DNA of 64,000 nt. Origin: an uncultured Actinomycetes bacterium (GTDB lineage Bacteria; Actinomycetota; Acidimicrobiia; Acidimicrobiales; Acidimicrobilacustridaceae). The DNA lies in assembly GCA_937876315.1 (NCBI GenBank), contig CALEHQ010000010.1:90010-154009 (forward strand). Reading direction: 5' to 3'. Of the stretch, positions 27,520 through 35,993 are shown in pieces. The position numbers were made by a program, and so were the translations under genes. The stretch's first letter is position 1; every line of letters starts with the position of its first letter. The notes below the pieces were generated by a model. That model was not told the origin of the DNA, did no database searches, and saw only the letters and a list, made by a program, of their open reading frames with translations.

Positions 27520-28104
27520 ATGGGGACAAACGTGAGGATCAAGGTTGTCGGCACAGGGCCATTGGCCGCCAAACTCAGCGCTGCGCTCAGCGGGCGAGGC
27601 CATGAAGCCACAGGCTCAGCGCCCTATGAGGCCCTTGTTTTTGCTCCTTGGGACCCCGCCCTCATGGTCCCCCGACCGATAGCTGAACTGACCGATGCCG
27701 AGTTCGACCTGGCATGGCAACAAACGATGGATGCCGCTGTGGCCGCTTGCACCGAAGCCCGAACCACTTTCAACGGCAACGGGGGTGCAATCGTCCTCAC
27801 ACTTCCCACGACCGCACTCGCCGGTGGCGACCACTACGCCCATTGGGCCGCCGCCGCCGAAGGGGTGCACATCCTCACGAAGTCGATCGCTCGCCAATGG
27901 GGCCCCGAGGGCATTGCCGTCAACGCCCTTGCGGTGTCTCCTGAATTAGTTCTCGCCGACGCAGTCATTGCCGGCCCCGTGTCCATTGCGACTCCCGCCG
28001 TTCCCGATGCTGACCCCGGTGCAGTCGTCGAGTTCCTGTGTTCAAACGATGCCCGCAACCTTGCTGGGCAACTTCTCACTGTGGACGGTGGATTATGGAT
28101 GTGA
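27520..28104 (+). CDS. Catalytically degenerate SDR-like protein
   Basis: 194-residue SDR relative. GGGGGAAAGAGA precedes the ATG at 27520. It keeps the late SDR core HILTKSIARQWGPEGIAVNALAVSPE and the C-terminal FLCSNDARNLAGQLLTVDGGLWM. The cofactor loop is reduced to GTGPLAAK, and the catalytic YxxxK is replaced by Trp109 and Ala113 in HWAAAAEGV; the catalytic Ser is also absent (VLTLPT). It is about 50 residues shorter than a normal SDR. It overlaps the next gene, a complete SDR, by 10 bp, so a regulatory or structural subunit role in a heteromer is plausible. It is first in a seven-gene operon. Confidence 0.8.
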   Translation: MGTNVRIKVVGTGPLAAKLSAALSGRGHEATGSAPYEALVFAPWDPALMVPRPIAELTDAEFDLAWQQTMDAAVAACTEARTTFNGNGGAIVLTLPTTALAGGDHYAHWAAAAEGVHILTKSIARQWGPEGIAVNALAVSPELVLADAVIAGPVSIATPAVPDADPGAVVEFLCSNDARNLAGQLLTVDGGLWM

Positions 28105-28865
28105 ATCGATCTCTCGAAGGACGCGTCGCGATTGTGACCGGCGCCGGTCAAGGCGTTGGCGAAGGAATTGCACGCAAACTCGCAACTCTTGGTGCGCATG
28201 TCGTGATTGCGGCACGACGTGCCGAAACCGGTGATCCAGTTGCCGACGCGATTCGTTCCGATGGAGGTTCCGCAGAATGCATCGTCACCGATGTCACCAC
28301 CCGCGAATCAATTGCGGCCTGTATCGATTCCACGGTTTCATCGCGCGGCCGGCTTGACGTGATGGTGCACAACGCGTTCGCCGGTGGACACGCAAGTCGT
28401 CTCGAAGAAACGCCCGCCGACGCGTGGTTCCAGATGTCGCGCACTTCAGCGTGGGCAAGTTTCTGGTGCGCACAACTTTCCTACCCTCATTTGAAAGCAA
28501 GTGACCAGGGTCGACTCGTGCTCGTGACCTCGCCCTCGGGCGTTGAGGGCAGCGCAAATATTCCCCTCTATTCACCGGCAAAAGCTGCACAGCGAGCAAT
28601 AGCGAAATCGCTCGCTCGTGAATGGGGGCCAGACGGTATCTGCGTGAATTGCATTGCCCCTGTTGCCGAAACCCCTGCGCTTGCCAGCGCGTTCAGCCAA
28701 GTGCCCACACTTCGTGGGGCTATTGAAGCTCGCACTCCACTTGGTCGAATCGGCGATCCCACCGATGACATCGGCGGCGTCGTGGCATTCCTCGCCGGCC
28801 CCGACTCTGGCTATGTCAGCGGCCAGACCATCGTGTGCGATGGCGGTTCGTTCTTGGGGCTCTGA
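28095..28865 (+). CDS. SDR-family oxidoreductase, second gene of operon
   Basis: 256-residue SDR with TGAGQGVG, AARRAETG (NADP-type basic residues), HNAF in place of NNAG, and catalytic Ser and YSPAK in VTSPSGVEGSANIPLYSPAK. The substrate loop contains AETPALASAFSQVPTLRGAIEARTP. The ATG is inside the end of the degenerate SDR gene (10-bp overlap), so the two are translated together. A 22-bp gap separates it from the LLM gene. The substrate is unknown; the company of LLM and epimerase genes suggests a multi-step modification of one compound. Confidence 0.82.
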   Translation: MDVNRSLEGRVAIVTGAGQGVGEGIARKLATLGAHVVIAARRAETGDPVADAIRSDGGSAECIVTDVTTRESIAACIDSTVSSRGRLDVMVHNAFAGGHASRLEETPADAWFQMSRTSAWASFWCAQLSYPHLKASDQGRLVLVTSPSGVEGSANIPLYSPAKAAQRAIAKSLAREWGPDGICVNCIAPVAETPALASAFSQVPTLRGAIEARTPLGRIGDPTDDIGGVVAFLAGPDSGYVSGQTIVCDGGSFLGL

Positions 28866-28887
28866 GCCAAGAACTATCGTCATCGCC

Positions 28888-29799
28888 ATGCTTGAGATCC
28901 CCAAAGGAACACTGGTCTACGGCACTCAGTTGCCGATCCAGTCACAAAGTTCGCTGTACGCCGCAAAGTGGGAAGGCAGCGCAACTCCTGCCGACCTTGT
29001 GCGCATTGCGCAAGCCGCCGATCGCAGTGGTTACTTCTACGTCGCTGTGTGCGATCACATCGCGATTCCTGAAGACAAGGCTGCAGCGATGGGCCTTTGG
29101 TGGCAGGACTGCCTCACGACACTTGGCTTCCTTGCCTCAGCAACCGAAAACGTTGCACTACTCAGCCATGTGTTCGTCATCGCTTATCGCCACGCGCTCA
29201 CTGCAGCGAAGAGCTTCGAAACACTCGATCACCTTTCCGGCGGACGAGCGATCGCTGGCATTGGTGCCGGTCACGTTGAAGCGGAATTCGATGCACTCGG
29301 CGTATCGTTCGCCGATCGCGGATCGCTCACCGATTCAACACTTATCGACTTCGCCGAAGCCCTTTCCAACACCTACGTCGGAAACATGGGCGCACTCCCC
29401 CGTCCGGTGCAGTCGCCTCGCCCCCCGATTTGGATCGGTGGATCCTCAAAGCCGGCAATCCGTCGTGCGGCTGCATACGAAGGCTGGCTGCCACAGGGCC
29501 CAGCCACTCGCGAAGGCCTCGATCTACTGATCGCCACCCGCGAGAAGCTCGGCAAAGCCGAAGAGCCCATGGCCATTGGCCACGTGGTCATTCCCTACAT
29601 CTACGTCGGTACCCCGAAGTCTGAGCGCCGCCAGCCGTGCTACTCGGGCTCGCCCGAACAAATCGCCGAAGCGCTTCTCGCCGAAACACCAGCTGAGGTG
29701 AATCAACTTCAGGTGAAGTTCGATACCGACAGCGCGGCCGAATATGCCGAGCAGGTCGAAGCCTTCGGAACACAGGTCGGCCCGCTTCTCGCTCGCTGA
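28888..29799 (+). CDS. LLM-class (F420/flavin) oxidoreductase
   Basis: 303-residue luciferase-like TIM barrel. Recognisable are AQAADRSGYFYVAVCDHIAIP, FLASATENVALLSHVFVIAYRHALTAAKSFETLDHLSGGRAIAGIGAGHVEAEFDALGV and PRPPIWIGGSSKPAIRRAA. This GxGAGHxxxEF-type pattern is common in F420-dependent actinobacterial members, though FMN is possible. The ATG at 28888 is inside an open frame that overlaps the SDR; the internal start is chosen because the protein begins there with typical sequence. Third gene of the operon. Confidence 0.83.
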   Translation: MLEIPKGTLVYGTQLPIQSQSSLYAAKWEGSATPADLVRIAQAADRSGYFYVAVCDHIAIPEDKAAAMGLWWQDCLTTLGFLASATENVALLSHVFVIAYRHALTAAKSFETLDHLSGGRAIAGIGAGHVEAEFDALGVSFADRGSLTDSTLIDFAEALSNTYVGNMGALPRPVQSPRPPIWIGGSSKPAIRRAAAYEGWLPQGPATREGLDLLIATREKLGKAEEPMAIGHVVIPYIYVGTPKSERRQPCYSGSPEQIAEALLAETPAEVNQLQVKFDTDSAAEYAEQVEAFGTQVGPLLAR

Positions 29800-29842
29800 A
29801 CCGGCAGTAACGTGGTCTCCTCGCAGATTCCGAGGGGGAAAC

Positions 29843-30646
29843 GTGGCAGTTTCAGAGAAGGACTATCCGGTCAAGGTCGGGACATTCCTATTCACGATGG
29901 TCGAGCCTCATGAAGGCTACGAAGTCGCATACAACCGCTGGTATGAACATGACCACTTCTATTCGGGCTGCCTCATGGGCCCGAACGTGTTCGCGGGTGA
30001 TCGTTTCGTTGCCACGCGCCGCCTGAAGAAGCTGCGCTCGAAAGCCACAAACGACATGACCCCGGACCCAAAAACGGGCTCCTATCTTGCGGTCTATTGG
30101 TGGCAAAAGGGCACGACCGAAGAATGCAACCGCTGGAACGTCGACAACGTCAACATGCTGCACCAGCAAGGTCGCATGTTCGCCGAGCGCGACCACATCC
30201 ACACACTCCTTTACGACATGCGCTGGAGCGAACAACGCGACCCCAAGGGTTGCACCATTGAACTCGGGCTTGATCATGGCTATCCCGGCATCGTTGTCGT
30301 CACCGGTGATCTCAACGAAGGCGTGACCCACGACGAATGGGATGCTTGGTTCCGCAAGAACTGGCTCCAGGAAGCCTTCACCAAGAAGTGGGGACCTGAC
30401 CTGGTTGGTAGTGGCACCGTCATTCCGCTTTCTGACGATGCTCCCGCCGACGTTGTGCGACCCGCCGCCGGACCACGCCGGTTCTTGCAGCTTCACTTCC
30501 TTGACCATGACGCTGAAAAGGGTTGGGAAAAGGGCTACGCGAAAATCGCAAAGGCAATCAACGAAAGTGGACTCGCCACCCATGTGTGGACGAGTCCGTT
30601 CCAACAGACCAACTTTGGTACCGACGACTTCACGGACAAGATCTAA
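29843..30646 (+). CDS. Unknown protein with two ferredoxin-like (EthD/Dabb-type) lobes
   Basis: I cannot name this 267-residue protein. The GTG at 29843 has GAGGGGG upstream. The N-terminal half has VGTFLFTMVEPHEGYEVAYNRWYEHDHFYSGCLMGPNVFAGDRFV, resembling the conserved NxWYxxxH element of EthD and other dimeric alpha/beta-barrel proteins. The second half repeats the theme weakly (DEWDAWFRKNWLQEAFTKKWGPD). Many Trp and His residues (YWWQKG, RDHIHTLLYD) suggest a binding pocket. No signal or membrane segment. It directly abuts the first epimerase gene (stop TAA followed by ATG), so it acts in the same pathway. Confidence 0.65.
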   Translation: MAVSEKDYPVKVGTFLFTMVEPHEGYEVAYNRWYEHDHFYSGCLMGPNVFAGDRFVATRRLKKLRSKATNDMTPDPKTGSYLAVYWWQKGTTEECNRWNVDNVNMLHQQGRMFAERDHIHTLLYDMRWSEQRDPKGCTIELGLDHGYPGIVVVTGDLNEGVTHDEWDAWFRKNWLQEAFTKKWGPDLVGSGTVIPLSDDAPADVVRPAAGPRRFLQLHFLDHDAEKGWEKGYAKIAKAINESGLATHVWTSPFQQTNFGTDDFTDKI

Positions 30647-31573
30647 ATGTCACCTGCACCACTCACCGGAGCAAAGATTCTGCTTACTGGCGTTACCGGA
30701 CAGGTTGCTGGGCCCCTCGCCCGCAACCTCGTTGCTGCTGGCAACACCGTGTACGGCACGTCACGATTCGCTGACGCTGACGCCAGAGCAAAGGTTGAGG
30801 CCGATGGCGTCATTCCGGTTGCCATCGATCTTGAAACCGGTTCGTTCGATGAGATTCCTGATGGGCTCGATTACGTCATCAATTTGGCAGTTGCGAAGTC
30901 GAACAACTTCGATCGCGACCTCGCAGCCAATGCAGAAGGTGTTGCTCTTCTGATGGAACGAGTGAAGGGCGTCAAGGCGTTCTTCCATTGCTCTTCCTGT
31001 GCTGTGTACGAACCAAATGGTCACGTAAGTCATGTCGAAACCGATGACCTCGGCGACAACCACCGAGCCATGGGTTTCATGACGACGTACTCAATTTCCA
31101 AGATCGCGGCCGAGTCGGCCGTGAAGTACGCGTCGAAACGCTTCGGAGTTCCCGCCGTTATCGCCCGACTCGATGTCCCCTACGGCCCCGGACATGGCTG
31201 GCCACAGATGATGGTCACGCTTGCGCAAATGGGTATACCGACCACCATCAGCGCCGATGCACCGAACACGCATTGTTTCCTGCATGATCGCGACATTTTC
31301 GGCTCACTTCCGTACTTGCTCGAACAGGCCGATGTTCCCCCACCCATTTACAACTGGTGTGCGCCGGAACTTGTGAGCATCGAGGACTGGACTGCCGAAC
31401 TCACCAATCTCACTGGCGTAGAGATTCCACTGGTCGTAAGCGAACAGTGCATTCCGCCGAACCCAGTTGATCCATCGAAGCTTCTTGGACTTGGCTGGAC
31501 GCCCACCGTCGAATGGCGTGAGGGTTTTCGCGAGATGGCCCAGAATTGCTTCCCCGATTTGTTTAGGGGCTGA
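30647..31573 (+). CDS. NAD-dependent epimerase/dehydratase family protein, copy 1
   Basis: 308-residue extended SDR. The cofactor motif is TGVTGQVAGPL, a conserved SCAVY is followed by YSISK (catalytic Tyr and Lys), and the C-terminal domain contains PYGPGHGWPQM. The family includes sugar epimerases, but actinobacterial members also act on sterol-like 3-beta-hydroxy groups. It is followed after 2 bp by a second gene of the same length and family, so this is a tandem duplication that has diverged. The substrate cannot be stated. Confidence 0.83.
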   Translation: MSPAPLTGAKILLTGVTGQVAGPLARNLVAAGNTVYGTSRFADADARAKVEADGVIPVAIDLETGSFDEIPDGLDYVINLAVAKSNNFDRDLAANAEGVALLMERVKGVKAFFHCSSCAVYEPNGHVSHVETDDLGDNHRAMGFMTTYSISKIAAESAVKYASKRFGVPAVIARLDVPYGPGHGWPQMMVTLAQMGIPTTISADAPNTHCFLHDRDIFGSLPYLLEQADVPPPIYNWCAPELVSIEDWTAELTNLTGVEIPLVVSEQCIPPNPVDPSKLLGLGWTPTVEWREGFREMAQNCFPDLFRG

Positions 31574-31575
31574 AC

Positions 31576-32502
31576 ATGCTGAGTGACGAAAAGATCCTGA
31601 TCACTGGTCCTGCCGGTCAGATCGCATTCCCAATGGCTCGCGATCTCGCCAAGGACAATGAGGTCTGGGGTATTGCTCGCTTCGGCGATCCCGACACCCG
31701 CAAGCAGGTGGAAGACGTCGGCGTAAAGACGCTCGCGATCGATCTTGGCGATCCCGACTTCAGCGAACTGCCCACTGACTTCACTTATGTTCTGCACCTT
31801 GCCGTTGTGCAGGTTGCGGGTCTCGATTACGACTTCGCCATTCGAGCCAATGCCGAAGGCACCGGGCTTCTGCTTCATCACTGCCGGAATGCGAAGGCTG
31901 CGCTCGTGATGTCGACCCACTCGGTCTATAAACCGCCGACCGATGGCGATCCGTGGCACGTCTTCAAAGAAACTGACGCATTGGGCGACGTCAATGCCGC
32001 CCACGCACCGAGCTACTCCATGTCGAAGATCTCCCAGGAAGCAGTGGCTCGCACCTGTGCCCGACTGTTTGATCTTCCTGTCACTATCGCTCGAATGAAC
32101 GCGTCGTACGGCCCCGACGGCACCGGCGGACTTCCCATCATGCAGATGGACGCGCTTATGGCCGGCAACGCCGTGACCACTCGCTGGGATCCGTGCATGT
32201 ACATGCCGATCCACACTGACGACATCACCGCACAGACAGAAGCACTGCTCGACGGCGCGTCGTCAACTGAAGCGACCATCGTGAACTGGGCTGGCGATGA
32301 GCCTGCAAGCGTTCAGGAATGGTGCGCATACATCGGTGAACTCGCAGGAATCGACCCGGTCGTGAACTCCGTGCCTGTGGAAGGCACACTGCGCGGATCG
32401 GTCACCGACAACACCAAGCGCGCGGCCCTCACCGGACCTTGCAAGGTCAGCTGGCGTGACGGCATCCGCGATGCCTTCGAAAAGCGTCACGGGAACAAGT
32501 AA
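31576..32502 (+). CDS. NAD-dependent epimerase/dehydratase family protein, copy 2
   Basis: 308-residue paralogue of the upstream gene, with TGPAGQIAFPMA at the cofactor site, STHSVYKPPTDGDP, YSMSK for catalysis and NASYGPDGTGGLPIMQMD. Both copies retain the catalytic Tyr-Lys pair, so both could be active, perhaps as a heterodimer or on sequential intermediates. The ATG is 2 bp after the stop of copy 1, and the next gene's GTG follows its stop with no gap. Confidence 0.83.
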   Translation: MLSDEKILITGPAGQIAFPMARDLAKDNEVWGIARFGDPDTRKQVEDVGVKTLAIDLGDPDFSELPTDFTYVLHLAVVQVAGLDYDFAIRANAEGTGLLLHHCRNAKAALVMSTHSVYKPPTDGDPWHVFKETDALGDVNAAHAPSYSMSKISQEAVARTCARLFDLPVTIARMNASYGPDGTGGLPIMQMDALMAGNAVTTRWDPCMYMPIHTDDITAQTEALLDGASSTEATIVNWAGDEPASVQEWCAYIGELAGIDPVVNSVPVEGTLRGSVTDNTKRAALTGPCKVSWRDGIRDAFEKRHGNK

Positions 32503-33294
32503 GTGAGCGATCTCATTGGCAAGAACATCGTCATTACCGGAGCTTCGTCTGGAATTGGCGAAGCGCTTGCAATCGAAGCATCGAAGCGCGGGGCCCGAGT
32601 CGCGATCGTTGCTCGTCGTGCCGACCGTTTGGCCGATGTGCTTGAGCGCTGCCAAACAACTTCTCCAGATTCGAAAATGGTTGTTGCCGACCTCGCAGAT
32701 CTCGACGGAATCGAAGCTCTTGCTTCTGACCTCGTTGGTGCTCTCGACGGTCGCGTCGATGTCCTCATCAACAATGCCGGCGTTCCCAAGCGCAAGCGCA
32801 CCAATGAGATGACTGCCGATGACGTTGAAGGCGTTATGGCTATCAATTACTTCTCACCTGTGCGGCTCACCTTGGCGCTTCTTCCCCACATGCTCGAGCG
32901 CGATAGCGGCGACATTGTCAACGTGTCGTCGATGGGTGTTCATATGGCGGCATTTGGTGTGAGTGCATATTCCGCGAGCAAGGCTGCTCTCGAGTTCTTC
33001 ACCGAGGGCTTGTACGTCGAACTCGGTAAGACCAATGTGCGTGCCCACTTGTTTGTTCCGGGCACAACCGCCAGTGAGTTTTCTACTGACAAGCCTGGCA
33101 ACAACGCCCCATTCCCGAGTGATCCAGCAACAACAGCGACCTCTGAAGAAGTTGCGATCTCGCTTCTGGCATCGCTCGATACCGAGACGTTTGTTACCTA
33201 CACCAGCGAACGCGAAGCGCAAACGTCAGCCAAACGCAATGCCAATGTCAACGCGTGGTTGGCAAACATGCGTCAGGTCTTTACGGGAATGTAA
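32503..33294 (+). CDS. SDR-family oxidoreductase, last gene of operon
   Basis: 263-residue SDR starting with GTG immediately after the upstream TAA. It has TGASSGIG, VARRADRL (NADP-type), NNAGVPK, and VNVSSMGVHMAAFGVSAYSASKAALEFF for catalysis. The C-terminal region ETFVTYTSEREAQTSAKRNANVNAWLANMRQVF is longer than in FabG-like SDRs, similar to the DltE/YqjQ type that works on hydrophobic substrates. A strong hairpin follows the stop. Confidence 0.85.
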   Translation: MSDLIGKNIVITGASSGIGEALAIEASKRGARVAIVARRADRLADVLERCQTTSPDSKMVVADLADLDGIEALASDLVGALDGRVDVLINNAGVPKRKRTNEMTADDVEGVMAINYFSPVRLTLALLPHMLERDSGDIVNVSSMGVHMAAFGVSAYSASKAALEFFTEGLYVELGKTNVRAHLFVPGTTASEFSTDKPGNNAPFPSDPATTATSEEVAISLLASLDTETFVTYTSEREAQTSAKRNANVNAWLANMRQVFTGM

Positions 33295-33301
33295 GAACAT
33301 C

Positions 33302-33336
33302 TCGGTTGTCGAACGCGCAGCGCGTCCGACAACCGA
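33302..33336. terminator. Bidirectional terminator hairpin
   Basis: 10-bp stem TCGGTTGTCG/CGACAACCGA, continued inside by ACGCG/CGCGT. It lies between convergent stops at 33294 and 33341. Confidence 0.85.
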
Positions 33337-33340
33337 CAGT

Positions 33341-34147
33341 TCACATACCAGGGATCTCCCAGCGCGCCGGGAAATCGTCGGCGCGGAATCTGGCGTCGGT
33401 GCCACCATCGATGAAAAGCACCGAACCACAGAAGAACCCAGCTTCGGGCGAAAGAAGAAATGCCAAGAATGCGGCAACTTCTTCGGGCTTACCTGCACGA
33501 CCAAGAGCGATCGTGTCTTTGAACATGTCGAGCTGAACCTTGAGGTTCGGATCGGTCGCGCCTTCTTCGATCATTGGCGTGGCGATCATGCCCGGAGCAA
33601 TGGCATTGAGGCGGATGCCATTGCCAGCCCATTCGTCGGTAATGGCCGAGTGACGGACCCAACGAGCCACCGCCAACTTCGTGGCCGCATAGGCCATGAT
33701 CGAGTCGCCCTTATCGGCTTCGATGCGAGCTGCGGCTTCGTCGCCCGCCAGACACGCTTCGGTGAGACCCAGCGGATAGCCCGGCGCTGTTGTGGTGGAG
33801 TTTGAACTGATGGCAACAGCCGAGGGGTTGGTGCCCTTCGCCAACATTGGGCGAAGGCCTTCCATGATCTCGATCGTGCCGAAGTAGTTCACCGATGCGA
33901 GCAGCGATGCCGGGCGACCCGGAAGCCCAGAGATGCCTGCACAGGTGACGAGTCCGTCAAGGACTCCCCCGCATGCTTTACCGACAGCCTTGATTGCCGT
34001 CTGGCGTTCTTCGGGCTTACTGAGATCGGCCTCGATCTCCGCACCGCGCAGATCGACCCCGATGACGGTGTGGCCGTCGGCTCGAAGTCGTGCAGCCGTC
34101 GCGGCACCAATGCCGGAACCGGCACCGGTGATGACGATGGTGCTCAT
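33341..34147 (-). CDS. 3-alpha-hydroxysteroid dehydrogenase-like SDR
   Basis: 268-residue SDR. The N-terminal sequence VITGAGSGIGAATAARLRADGHTVIGVDLRGAEIEADLSKPEER, the SVNYFGTIEIMEGLRPMLAKGTNPSAVAIS stretch and the catalytic YAATKLAVARWVR are strikingly like Comamonas 3-alpha-hydroxysteroid dehydrogenase/carbonyl reductase as I remember it. That enzyme interconverts 3-alpha-hydroxy and 3-oxo steroids with NAD(H); Asp after the second strand here also favours NAD. The start overlaps the stop of the small membrane protein gene by 4 bp, so it is the last gene of ABC cassette 2. A steroid link for the transporter is therefore plausible but inferred. Confidence 0.7.
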   Translation of the reverse strand: MSTIVITGAGSGIGAATAARLRADGHTVIGVDLRGAEIEADLSKPEERQTAIKAVGKACGGVLDGLVTCAGISGLPGRPASLLASVNYFGTIEIMEGLRPMLAKGTNPSAVAISSNSTTTAPGYPLGLTEACLAGDEAAARIEADKGDSIMAYAATKLAVARWVRHSAITDEWAGNGIRLNAIAPGMIATPMIEEGATDPNLKVQLDMFKDTIALGRAGKPEEVAAFLAFLLSPEAGFFCGSVLFIDGGTDARFRADDFPARWEIPGM

Positions 34148-34500
34148 AAGCGCTTGGAGACGGCGTCGACGATGCGGTCTGTATTGGCTTGACCTTCATA
34201 GAGCTGACGAAGCAGCCACATGCGAAGGAAGTTGGCCAGCGCATAACGCAGGAAGATCGCAGCACCAAAGACCGTGAGGGCAAGGAATGCGACAGCGAAC
34301 GCCACCTGCGACGTGACGTCGAGCTGACTTGCCATGTTGTTCGACGACACGTAGACGACGAAGGCGCCGATCACGCCGACGAGCATCATGACAAACCCGA
34401 GGGCTTGGAATGTCTTGTCGCGGCTGGGGTTACCAGTCTTGAGATTCATTTCAGTCACATCGGACTTGAACTGCTCGATGCGATCACCAGTGGTTTCCAT
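34144..34500 (-). CDS. Small two-helix membrane protein, paralogue in cassette 2
   Basis: 118-residue protein with two hydrophobic helices (about residues 33-55 and 67-88) and a basic amphipathic tail ANFLRMWLLRQLYEGQANTDRIVDAV. It aligns over its length with the 117-residue protein at 14067 and occupies the same place directly after livF. Two independent cassettes carrying it argue for a functional role in transport rather than chance. No domain name is known to me. The stop overlaps the start of the 3-alpha-HSD-like gene. Confidence 0.8.
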   Translation of the reverse strand: METTGDRIEQFKSDVTEMNLKTGNPSRDKTFQALGFVMMLVGVIGAFVVYVSSNNMASQLDVTSQVAFAVAFLALTVFGAAIFLRYALANFLRMWLLRQLYEGQANTDRIVDAVSKRL

Positions 34501-34512
34501 TTTTCTCCGGTC

Positions 34513-35253
34513 TCACGAGCCCAGGTAGGCAGCGGACAATTCATCTTCAAGCTCAGCGGGAGTACCAACTCGGGTGATAGTCCCGTGGAGCACGATCGCT
34601 GCGTATTGGGCAATGCCCAAGACGGTCCGAGCAAATTGCTCAGACACCAGGATCGAAACTCCCTCTTGCGAGACCTGAGCCACGATCTCGTAGAGATTGG
34701 CTACGACGAGCGGAGCCAGACCCATCGACAGTTCGTCGAGGAGTAGTACCGATGGATTCACGGACAACGCCCGTGCCATCGACAACATTTGCTGTTCGCC
34801 ACCGGACATGGTGCCGGCGAGCTGCTTGCGCCGTTCTCCCAAACGCGGGAAACGGGCGTAGGCGATTTCTTCGACATCGGCGAGCGGAACGCCCGACATG
34901 GTTGCCATCCAGAGGTTCTCGCGAACCGTGAGGTTCGGGAACACTCCGCGACCTTCAGGAATGGTGCAGAGGCCCAGACGAGCGAGTTCATCGGCTGGTG
35001 CGCCATTGACAACACGACCAGCCAAGCGAACCTCGCCAGCGGTGGGCTGCAAGAGACCAGACACCACCTTGAGGATGGTGGACTTTCCGGCACCGTTAGG
35101 GCCAAGAAGCGCAACAACTGAACCCTGAGGAACAGAAAGGCTGATGCCGTGAAGCACCTCAATCGTGCCGTAGGCAGCGCGAACATCGACGAGTTCGAGC
35201 AGTGGGGCATCAGCGATTGCGCCGTGATCTTCGTGGTAGTGGGTTTCGCTCAT
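34513..35253 (-). CDS. livF: Branched-chain-type ABC transporter ATPase LivF, cassette 2
   Basis: 246-residue ATPase with Walker A GPNGAGKSTI, signature MSGGEQQMLSMARAL and Walker B LLLLDELSMGLAPLVVANL. It has a 12-residue N-terminal extension with several His and Asp residues (ETHYHEDHG) compared with the cassette 1 copy. The ATG has GGAGAG 7 bases upstream and overlaps the livG stop by 3 bp (ATGA). A 12-bp gap separates its stop from the small membrane gene. Confidence 0.92.
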   Translation of the reverse strand: MSETHYHEDHGAIADAPLLELVDVRAAYGTIEVLHGISLSVPQGSVVALLGPNGAGKSTILKVVSGLLQPTAGEVRLAGRVVNGAPADELARLGLCTIPEGRGVFPNLTVRENLWMATMSGVPLADVEEIAYARFPRLGERRKQLAGTMSGGEQQMLSMARALSVNPSVLLLDELSMGLAPLVVANLYEIVAQVSQEGVSILVSEQFARTVLGIAQYAAIVLHGTITRVGTPAELEDELSAAYLGS

Positions 35254-35993
35254 CCGACACTCTCCGGGGAACCAAGGTAGGCATCGATAACAGTCGGATC
35301 ATTGCGAACATAGTCCGCTGTACCGCTCGAAATAATTATGCCGAAATCGAGAACATGGATCGTTTCGCATACCTTCATGACAAGCGCCATGTCGTGCTCG
35401 ACGAGACAAATACCAAGTCCATCGTTACGAGCAAGATCCTTGAGAAGCTCACCAAATTGTTCGGTCTCTTCTTCGGTCTGGCCTGATGCTGGCTCATCGA
35501 GAAGGAGGAGCGTGGGCTGAATCATGAGTGCTCGTGCGAGTTCGACAACACGGGCTTGTCCGGTAGGGATTTCACCGACTTCGCGATCAGCAACGTCGGC
35601 CAGGCCAACGAGTTGGATAATTCGATCGGTCTCAGCGTTGACGTCCATACGCGCCGTGCGGAAACTCCAGCGGTTACGAATTTCACCCGCAACCCGAACA
35701 TTGTCGCGAACCGACAATGATGTGAAGAGTTCAAGACGCTGGAAGGTACGGGCCAGACCCATGCGTGTGCGCTTATGGGGAGGCTCCTTCGTTACATCTT
35801 TGCCATTGAAGACAATTTTCCCGGAGGTAAGCGGTTGAAGCCCGGTGATGGTGTTGAACAATGTGGTCTTACCGGCACCATTCGGGCCGATGAGCCCGGT
35901 AACGCTTCCAGCTTCAACGGAAATGGAAACATCGTTCAGCGCAACGTTGCCTCCGAACTTCACTTTCACGTCGACAGTTTCAAGCAGAGACAC
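35250..35993 (-). CDS. livG: Branched-chain-type ABC transporter ATPase LivG, cassette 2
   Basis: 247-residue ATPase, the same length as the first LivG. Walker A is GPNGAGKTTLF, Walker B TLLLLDEPASGQTEEETEQF, and the signature region IPTGQARVVELARAL again has PTG where SGG or SYG is usual. The GTG at 35993 is chosen: it follows GAGAGGGGG and overlaps the permease end by 14 bp, giving a protein that matches its paralogue, whereas the longer frame only duplicates permease sequence in another frame. Confidence 0.88.
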   Translation of the reverse strand: MSLLETVDVKVKFGGNVALNDVSISVEAGSVTGLIGPNGAGKTTLFNTITGLQPLTSGKIVFNGKDVTKEPPHKRTRMGLARTFQRLELFTSLSVRDNVRVAGEIRNRWSFRTARMDVNAETDRIIQLVGLADVADREVGEIPTGQARVVELARALMIQPTLLLLDEPASGQTEEETEQFGELLKDLARNDGLGICLVEHDMALVMKVCETIHVLDFGIIISSGTADYVRNDPTVIDAYLGSPESVG

